From Blepharisma japonicum (Eukaryota; Ciliophora; Heterotrichea; Heterotrichida; Blepharismidae): a DNA stretch of 64,000 bases. Below are positions 57,124 to 64,000 of the stretch, in pieces. The position numbers and the translations under genes were made by a program. Below the pieces are notes generated by a model. It worked only from the letters and a program-made list of their open reading frames with translations. It did no database searches and was not told where the DNA came from. The first letter of the stretch is position 1. The number at the start of each line of letters is the position of its first letter. The DNA lies in contig CATKHK010000052.1 in assembly GCA_949751835.1 (NCBI GenBank), positions 1 through 64,000 on the forward strand, in the 5' to 3' direction.

Positions 57124-59196
57124 TTAGGATTTATTTGAAGAAAATTCACGATCCCAGCATGCAAACATTTCTTCATCATAAACTGGAAATCTTTCTTTAA
57201 AAGATTCAATAATTCCATCAAAGTTTTCTTCGTATCCTACCAATACAGGCTCATTTCCTTCCAATCTTGTATTGCATTGTAAGTCTAAAGACCTTGGCTT
57301 TTGATTAGCTACTATAATTTGCCTCAATCTATTAGCAAGCTCATCAATCGCAGAATACTTATCAAATACTTCTTTGCCTCTTACTACATCTCCACTGTAC
57401 TTAAAGCAATGTAGCTTAGTCAAAAATCTTGAAATTGTAGCCATTCCAACGCTATCAATTTTATTGTAATCCATTTTCACCAAGAATAGCCCATCATCTG
57501 TAAACTCAATTTTCAAAAAATCATCCCCAGCCTCAAGCATTACTCTAAATATCATATATCTTGCACAGCAGTGAGCTTGTCCCCATTTATTTGATTCTGG
57601 GCAATAAAGAAGGCCTTTTATACCTTGATAAGCCATATAAAGCCAAGTCATATTTCTGTGTCTTACAAAATCTCCAACACCAAAGATTTCAAATATTTCA
57701 GGGAAACTTGATAAATAAACAGCTACTGTTTCAGCTCGGCATTCTTCATAAGCAGAAGAAATTTCTCCAAATTTGCTTTTCCAAGACTCTTCATGGCTAT
57801 AGTATGAGTCAATTACTGCTCCTGTTGCAGGGTTTATTGCGCTTGTATCAAAATTGAAAGTGCCATCTTTACCTTTGATCAAGAATTTTCCTGTGCCATG
57901 CCCTAGTAATTCATGAGCTGCGACTGCTATGGTTTCGCTTTCAAAGTAGCAGTCAATAATTAACTGAATGTCTTCAGCAGTAAGATACTGTAAGTTTTTG
58001 GCATTAGGCTTTGGGTAAGCATTGCCCAAATTTACATTCTTGAAGCCTTCATTTGTAATTATTTCATCATAATTAGGTAAGTTGATACCAATAGGTACCC
58101 CAGAGGTAGCAAATGTTAATACTTCAAGTGACGTAAAATCTGGAGCTTGGAATTTTTCCTTTTCAAACACATTGCTCCAAGGCAATTTTGCTATTATTGA
58201 ATCGGCATTATTCACAAGATTTTGGAATTTTTCACTGGTTTCTTTGTCCACAAAGCTCACAAAACCTTCGTATTCTGCTCTAATTTGCAATGGGTCCACA
58301 TATGTTTCAATAAACCCAATATTAGTCTCAACAACTGGTCCTTTATCTTTGATCCATTCTCTCTGTGCATTCTTATGGTCTACTATATTTCCTGTATTAA
58401 AATGCTTAATATACTCTGAAATCATTTTTTCTTGAGTCCTGTTTGCACAGTAAGGAAGAGTGTCTGCCAAATTGTCAACGACACGGGCTAAAAACACACT
58501 GAAATCTCCATTAACAATTCTAAACCTTTTGCTTTCATAAGTATACTCTCCTAGATTTTCGAACCAATGTTGAGATTTACTAGCTACACGTATTTCATAT
58601 TCATCACCTACCTTCCAAAGTCTGCTATTAAAATGCAAGTCAACGAGGTTTACGCTTTTGAGGAAATTTTTAGCCAGTTCTGCATCTTGTGATGTTATAT
58701 TGCTAGAGTAATATGAAGTCACTCCGCCTTTGTCTGGAAATCCTAGCTGCCTTCTGTTAGGACTATAGTCATAAACTAAATCTTTGATTAAATTCCAAAT
58801 ATAAGCTAATCTGTCTGAATTGATATTGCTTACTAGGATATCGAGCTTTTCTTTAGCAAGTTCTGGTACGATTTTTGTGTCTCCGAAACTAAGGTAGTTT
58901 CCACAGTTCGTATAGATTCCGGCTGCATATGCTTTGAATTGCTTGATATCTAGCTCTGTAAAGCTGGCTTCTTCGAATTTTTGGCTGATGTTAGGGACTG
59001 AGAAAATTTCTTGGAGCAATAGGAAAATACCTGGAGACTCATAGGATTTTTGGAAATAGCAAATTTTACTGCCTTCCCAACAAGCTTTGGAGTAATAGTG
59101 AGAATACAATTTTTCTTTAAGCGTAAGTTTGTTCCATGCTTTAAGGCAATCTAATATCTGGACAGGGCTTTCAATATGAATAAATCTGCTGGCCAT
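57124..59196 (-). CDS. DPP3: Dipeptidyl peptidase III (M49 metallopeptidase)
   Basis: A 690-residue cytosolic zinc exopeptidase that releases dipeptides from oligopeptides. The M49 zinc motifs are complete: AAHELLGHGTGKF at about residue 426 (HExxxGH, two His ligands and catalytic Glu) and YEECRAETV at about 483 (third ligand Glu). Other family blocks include LGFPDKGGVTSYYSSNIT, KGPVVETNIGFIETYVDPL, VNLGNAYPKPNAKNLQYLT and WGQAHCCARYMIFR. The length is close to the human protein (737). It is intronless with no TGA. Start at ATG 59196 (MASRF). Confidence 0.95.
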   Translation of the reverse strand: MASRFIHIESPVQILDCLKAWNKLTLKEKLYSHYYSKACWEGSKICYFQKSYESPGIFLLLQEIFSVPNISQKFEEASFTELDIKQFKAYAAGIYTNCGNYLSFGDTKIVPELAKEKLDILVSNINSDRLAYIWNLIKDLVYDYSPNRRQLGFPDKGGVTSYYSSNITSQDAELAKNFLKSVNLVDLHFNSRLWKVGDEYEIRVASKSQHWFENLGEYTYESKRFRIVNGDFSVFLARVVDNLADTLPYCANRTQEKMISEYIKHFNTGNIVDHKNAQREWIKDKGPVVETNIGFIETYVDPLQIRAEYEGFVSFVDKETSEKFQNLVNNADSIIAKLPWSNVFEKEKFQAPDFTSLEVLTFATSGVPIGINLPNYDEIITNEGFKNVNLGNAYPKPNAKNLQYLTAEDIQLIIDCYFESETIAVAAHELLGHGTGKFLIKGKDGTFNFDTSAINPATGAVIDSYYSHEESWKSKFGEISSAYEECRAETVAVYLSSFPEIFEIFGVGDFVRHRNMTWLYMAYQGIKGLLYCPESNKWGQAHCCARYMIFRVMLEAGDDFLKIEFTDDGLFLVKMDYNKIDSVGMATISRFLTKLHCFKYSGDVVRGKEVFDKYSAIDELANRLRQIIVANQKPRSLDLQCNTRLEGNEPVLVGYEENFDGIIESFKERFPVYDEEMFACWDREFSSNKS

Positions 59197-59357
59197 TTAT
59201 TAGTGAAAAGAGTTCATTAAATTTCTGAATAAAATCAATAAATAATTATTTGGCATAAGAATATGAGCCAAGTAAAATTGCTATTTTTATATAAAATACT
59301 AAAGTAACTCTTTTTATGAAATATAGAAAGGTTTAATCATAAATTTTTTAAATAAAA

Positions 59358-60368
59358 ATGCTAGAACTTTTATGTGATAACCTTGAAATTCATGAATTTT
59401 TAGGCCAATTTCCAAAACATCAGTGGAGGAAATGTGTAGAAGCAAGTGTAGTTGTAGGAATTAAAAGACTAAAAGAAAGGTATCCTATAATTACATATGA
59501 GAAATTATTACAAGAAGCGGGATTTCAAGAAAATAAAAAGCAAGGCATAGAGCAAGCTCTAAATCATATGAAAAATGATATAGAAAAAATATCAAGTGTT
59601 GTCGGCCATCTTGAAAGCAGGCCAAAGCCAAACGAAAAGCACGCAATTCAGATTTTGCAACAAAATTCTGAGGATATGCAATGAAAACCAAAACAAAATT
59701 TAAAACCCACCAAGCGTGACATAAATTACGTGAGTCCTGCCAGAAGTTCGTCTCGATCAAAGCAAAGCTTGTCAGGGGTTCGTCAAAATTCTCCAACACT
59801 GTCTTCGTCAAAACTCTCTCATCAGCATTCAGCTGAAATTCAAACCAAAAAAAATCCAAAATTGCCTCGATACTTATCAACTGTACAAAGCAAAATCAAG
59901 GATGTAATTCAAAAAGATGTGGCTCTTTATAACTATAAAGGAGAAATTGAATCGCATACAGAAAGGCAAACACTTAGCCGTGAAAATTCTACGAAAAATC
60001 TACGAGAAGTAAACCTAGGCTGCCCTCCAAAGCCTCCAATTAATCAAAATCGCTCTGGGTCTATGACATCACTGAGCTTTACTCAAGACTTGAAAGAGCC
60101 TGATACTTGCCCAATAGAGCAGCTGCCAAATTATATTAAAAGTATTAATCCTCCAAGAATTGAACCAAAAAAACAAAAAGCTGAATGTCCAGAAGAAAAC
60201 GAGATGCTCAGAATTGCAGAAGATTTCTTGAAAAACCCTTACACTTCTTTTCTTTCCAAGGAACCTTCAACAATGCCAACTTCTCCTATGGGCTTTAATA
60301 GTAACTTGTCATCACCCAGCAATAGATTTGGGCAGCAAAATAAAGAGACAATGCAATACAGATATTAA
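59358..60368 (+). CDS. Unknown protein with N-terminal helical domain and disordered tail
   Basis: A 336-residue protein read through one TGA (DMQWKPKQN). The first 110 residues form a compact helical region (LCDNLEIHEFLGQFPKHQWR, VVVGIKRLKERYPIITYEKL). The rest is Ser/Pro/Lys/Asn-rich and probably disordered, with short hydrophobic motifs (ENEMLRIAEDFLKNPYTSFL). No family recognised. It converges with the membrane protein gene with a gap of 5 bp. Confidence 0.75.
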
Positions 60369-60373
60369 TTTAA

Positions 60374-60754
60374 CTATAATTTATATGAATTATGCAAAGT
60401 CTTTTTCTTGTAAAAGTAAACACCACCAAAAACGCATACCATTCCAATAGAGGCAAAAAGAGAATAAAAGTAAAAATTGTCATTAAATTTGATATCAGAT
60501 GGTGGGGTTTCTATAATTGGCTGAATTTGAGGCTTTGAAGAGTTTTCGGGATCTTTTATAAGGTTTTGTGAATAAGATGCAGTTTCTAGTTCATCTTTGA
60601 TTTCTCGAATCACATTATTAAGGTCATAAGGTTCAGAAAATTTTGTATCTAATTGCAGTCCTAGTGATGTTCTGTGAAATAGTGTTTTAGATCTATCTGG
60701 ATTTAATTTGGTAGACAAGGCTGCTCCTAATAGAAGCAAAATAATCAAGTTCAT
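60374..60754 (-). CDS. Small single-pass type I membrane protein
   Basis: A 126-residue protein. MNLIILLLLGAALST is a clear signal peptide; NDNFYFYSLFASIGMVCVFG begins one transmembrane helix (about residues 90-113), followed by the short basic tail YKKKTLHNSYKL. The lumenal or extracellular part of about 70 residues is Asn/Ser/Pro-rich. A lysine-rich tail can serve ER retrieval, but the KKxx spacing is not met. Function unknown. Confidence 0.75.
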   Translation of the reverse strand: MNLIILLLLGAALSTKLNPDRSKTLFHRTSLGLQLDTKFSEPYDLNNVIREIKDELETASYSQNLIKDPENSSKPQIQPIIETPPSDIKFNDNFYFYSLFASIGMVCVFGGVYFYKKKTLHNSYKL

Positions 60755-61833
60755 ATTTATAATTTAAAATAGGGAGTAAGTAGATAGAGTTGAAATGTAT
60801 AATTTTTCTAATTAACGAATAAAATTATTTCATTTTAGATTTTACATGCTATATATAGCAATCCTAAAATCATATTTCCATTTACAGCAACTACATTTTC
60901 AATAATTCCTTTTGGGATTTTGCCTACCCTATTAGCAAAAAGTAGATTTTGGTACTCAGTTCTTTTTGTATAATATCCAATATATTGATTTGATACTTAG
61001 AAATGATATATAGCATAAGTAAAATATACTAAAATAGGATGCTGGAAACAATAGTGAAATAAGTAGTAGCCGATATTAAGATTTATATTACCAGATAATA
61101 TGAAGCTTAGATAATTTTAATCTTTTAAATTTTTTAAATTTAAAGTTTTGAAACAATTTTATACCAATCCTTTCACAAGCTAGTTTTACAAAAGATCCAG
61201 AAGATCAACATCTTAGAAATCGAATATAAGTGGAAGTTTTTGGATTAGAGATCAAGGCCAGGTAGATCCGAGGCCTGGTGGACTGAAATTGCGCACAATT
61301 TACGTTGCATATAGACATTGAATTTAATGCTAATAAGTATATTTTTTATAAGATTCTCATGATATTTCAATTATGACTAAAATAAAAACTGCAAATCAGC
61401 AAAATTTATCAATTTCCTAAAAAAATTCTTTCTCTAAAGTTTTTTCTCATCATTTAGGCACTTTCTGATGAAAGTCAAGTTTCAGCCATAATCGATATTA
61501 CTCTAAAATAAGCTGGATTTTAAAATCCTATTATAAAAAGCGATAAATAATATCCGCAATTGAAACCTTTATCAGAAAAGCTATGCATTTTTTGCCTCAC
61601 GCAAAACTAAAAAGGGTTTTCACTGATAGCAACCTTCTTTTATATTACATATTTTCTTAAATCCTCATATAATATAAACACCCAAATTTCTTACGGTTAT
61701 TTTGAGTTATTTTCTAATAAAACCCCAATTGTGTTATATCAAATTCCTATTTAGATTAGCCTAACTCAATGTGAGTCCATAATTTCTCACAGATGATAAT
61801 TAAATTGAATAGAGAGTTGATAATCTCTACAAA
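60755..61833. other. AT-rich 1.1-kb spacer with a possible relic and a GC-rich patch
   Basis: No complete gene. On the minus strand 60835-61116 there is hydrophobic coding-like text broken by one TAA (NIGYYLFHYCFQHPILVYF, then IGYYTKRTEYQNLLFANRVG and IPKGIIENVVAVNGNMILGL). At 61250-61285 a GC-rich patch could form a small hairpin. The rest is plain AT-rich sequence. Confidence 0.4.
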
Positions 61834-62838
61834 ATGGATTTAGCACAATATCAATTAATTTGAACGCGCTTTTTAGAATCGGGAAATCCTGATCTCATTG
61901 AAATCGCTCGATTATCAATTTGAAGATGCTCAACTATGTTACTCCAAAATGAAGTTCCTCCACTGACTAAAATATACTTTCAAAGCTTGAGTGAATTCAC
62001 GTCAGAAAAATGCATTTATACAAATAATAAAGTATCTGAATTAAAGCACTTGCTTGACAAACTTTTTTCGTTTGGAAATTCTATATCACAATCCTCACTT
62101 AACCAACAGCCCAGCTTATTCATACGCCCAATTCAGCAGATAAATGAAGAGCCTACACCTATTAATCAGCAGAAGTTAGAAGAAAATAAGCAGCCTTTAA
62201 ATGAAAAGTATTTAAAAGTTGTTTTTCCTGAATATCATAGATCTAAGCCTCAAAAATTCAAAATGGAAGATAGTAGTATCCTGATATCTATCGGCACAAA
62301 CCACCCAGGACAATTACATCACATACCTGTGCCAAATGTGGAAAGCATGATTTCTATTTATTACGAAGCCAATAGCAGCATCTTTAAAGCATGAGAAACA
62401 CCCACAGAAAACCCTGAAGGACTCTACCAAATTAAAAATGATATTTTATCAACAGGAGAAGTCTATGTATTCGGGCAAGCTGAAGTTTCTATCAAGCAAA
62501 TCATTCACCCAGGACCTGAGCTGGAGGTCTGTGTAAAATATAATGATGACAATGATGAAATCAGATATTTTAGAATTTCAAACTATGCTGCAATTGGCAG
62601 CGGACCAACGAATTCAATTGTAATACCAGGGGAAAACGACAGTGAGTGTTATGCTGAGTTTGAAAAAATGCAAGGTGACTGGAGGATCAAAGCTAGGAAT
62701 CAAGGGGACTTTATATGGAAACAACTGCACGTCGAAAGCACTGTGGCATTACACACTCAGTCTCCAAAAATCCCAATTAATCTTGGGACTTTGATGAAGA
62801 TTCGTCATATGTGTTTTAAAATTATGATCAGCGATTAA
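61834..62838 (+). CDS. Unknown protein with a possible FHA-like C-terminal domain
   Basis: A 334-residue protein starting at ATG 61834 (MDLAQYQLIWTRFLESGNPD), read through several TGA codons (LIWTRF, LSIWRCS, KAWETP). The N-terminal 60 residues are helical; a Gln/Pro/Glu linker leads to a beta-rich half. The C-terminal 100 residues (FRISNYAAIGSGPTNSIVI, CYAEFEKMQGDWRIKARNQG, INLGTLMKIRHMCFKIMIS) follow the strand order of forkhead-associated domains, but without the phospho-Thr-binding Arg and Ser. The call is therefore tentative. Confidence 0.6.
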
Positions 62839-63183
62839 CCCATGTATACATATAAATAAAATGATTCACCATTTATTATTAGAAGAAATTAAATTCGCTT
62901 GATTCAGTAAACTGATGTCTTAATGCATAGTTTATAGACAGCAAATTATAAGGTCTTCCCCTGTCTACTTGAAAAGAAAGCGGAATTAATACTAAAAATA
63001 AGTAGCTCTTAGAGTTTTCAACTTTTGTCTCTATAAAGTTTTAGCTCAAAATTCTAGATTTTCATAGTCCATTTCATAGTTATCAAGCCAGAGGAGCTTA
63101 GAAGAGCCTTAAAGGCCCTGATTGCTTCAAATATCCTGATCCATTTTCCCATTAAATCTATTTATAATCTATTATTAATTTTT
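62839..63183. other. AT-rich spacer
   Basis: 345 bases between convergent genes; nothing recognised. Confidence 0.6.
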
Positions 63184-64000
63184 CTATCTTACCTCTTGTC
63201 TGCAAACAGGGCAATTATTTTTCACTCTTAGCCAAGGCTGAATGCAGTCAGGGTGAAACATATGATTGCAACTAAGCACATTTATTTCTGTCCCTTCAGG
63301 CATATCATCCATGCAAACTGCACATTTCTGGATTTCAGCTCCTTTCTCAACTGTTTTCTTTTGTAAACTATTGATCGAAGCTTCTGAAGCTGGAGTTGTT
63401 TGGCTAGCATTTCTTTGAATAAGGAGATTAATGATATCATCAAAGCTGCCAAAATTTTGAGTGAAATATTCATTAGGATTTATATCCAAATCGCCAAACA
63501 GTCTTCCTAGGACTCTCTCCTGTCTTCTACTAAAGAAATCTCCATTGAAAAATGATTCAAACTGTGCAAATGGATCCATTGCAAAATCTCTGAAAAATGA
63601 GTTATTCCAAGATGGAAAACCTGCAAATTCAGGGAAAAATACACGCTCACTTGGTCTTTGGGATCGATATTGATATTGGTAATTGCGAGGCTGGCGAGGA
63701 GGTTGCTGATGCATCTGCCCAAACTGATAAAAAATAGAATTATCTGGAATATGGGACTCCCGCTCTGCGTTGCGGCGAGCTTGTGATGCTTCTTCTAAAA
63801 TTGTTCCATGACAATTAGGGCAAACAGGATTATGTGGATCAATTAGACTTGTAGATCTGCAAGAGTGGCAATAATAGCTTACAAATTGATAAGCTTGATG
63901 CTGATGAATTCTTGCTGTTGTTGTGTCTTCAAGAAAATCGTTACCACAGTGTGGACAAATTAGATTTGAAGTATCTACAAGAGAAACTCGTTGACAATTG
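63184..64000 (-). CDS. RING-H2 ubiquitin ligase with N-terminal zinc ribbons (5' end outside window)
   Basis: About 271 C-terminal residues are visible; the start lies beyond position 64000. The visible N-terminus has repeated CxxC pairs (NLICPHCGNDFLED, SYYCHSCRS, NPVCPNCHGTILEE), i.e. tandem zinc-ribbon knuckles. A Gln/Arg/Phe-rich, low-complexity middle follows (about 100 residues). The C-terminus is a canonical RING-H2 finger: CAVCMDDM, LSCNHMFHPDCI, CPVCRQEVR. The arrangement (N-terminal zinc finger, disordered middle, C-terminal RING-H2) is that of RNF115/RNF126-type E3 ligases, which normally have a single zinc finger. An internal ATG at 63714 would drop the ribbons and is not preferred. 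Confidence 0.9.
   Translation of the reverse strand, partial: NCQRVSLVDTSNLICPHCGNDFLEDTTTARIHQHQAYQFVSYYCHSCRSTSLIDPHNPVCPNCHGTILEEASQARRNAERESHIPDNSIFYQFGQMHQQPPRQPRNYQYQYRSQRPSERVFFPEFAGFPSWNNSFFRDFAMDPFAQFESFFNGDFFSRRQERVLGRLFGDLDINPNEYFTQNFGSFDDIINLLIQRNASQTTPASEASINSLQKKTVEKGAEIQKCAVCMDDMPEGTEINVLSCNHMFHPDCIQPWLRVKNNCPVCRQEVR

Overview
The window is AT-rich protist nuclear DNA, most likely macronuclear, from a heterotrich ciliate close to Blepharisma. Two features show this directly. (1) TGA is read as tryptophan: it sits in frame at invariant Trp positions (DYRK kinase DxWSLG, CDPK subdomain XI, tubulin ligase RPWLLEVNH, WWE domains), and genes end only on TAA or TAG. (2) Coding regions are broken only by minute introns: six of exactly 15 nt and one of 16 nt are supported here. 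Genes are dense, on both strands, with intergenic gaps usually below 0.5 kb.

Layout. 0-3 kb: GT-rich start, small ORF, cytosolic TrpRS, a HAUS7-like augmin protein. 3-10 kb: class II DYRK kinase, small OB-like protein, CDPK, TPR-like solenoid protein. 10-18 kb: conventional kinesin, coiled-coil proteins, a tight divergent pair, a homeodomain protein, ARL2BP. 18-24 kb: PH protein, small membrane-adaptor-like protein, unknown gene, TBC Rab-GAP. 24-30 kb: tandem pair of Q/N/P-rich proteins ending in a KH-like segment and two WWE domains. 30-36 kb: CNOT1, the scaffold of CCR4-NOT, about 2050 codons without an intron. 36-45 kb: two MGNC...C2 paralogues in inverted orientation flanking an EFCAB10-like gene, a TTLL polyglutamylase and a 1-kb stretch of gene remnants. 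45-54 kb: a 2442-codon SZT2-like gene (KICSTOR) head-to-head with NPRL2 (GATOR1). 54-64 kb: kelch protein, small unknowns, relic and repeat region, DPP3, FHA-like protein, and a RING-H2/zinc-ribbon ubiquitin ligase cut by the window end.

Functional links. SZT2 and NPRL2 belong to the nutrient-sensing pathway that restrains TORC1, and share a 307-bp divergent promoter. Kinesin, TTLL, ARL2BP, EFCAB10-like and HAUS7-like products fit the microtubule- and cilium-rich biology of a ciliate but are not obviously clustered by regulation. No virus-like element, rRNA, tRNA or CRISPR array was recognised.
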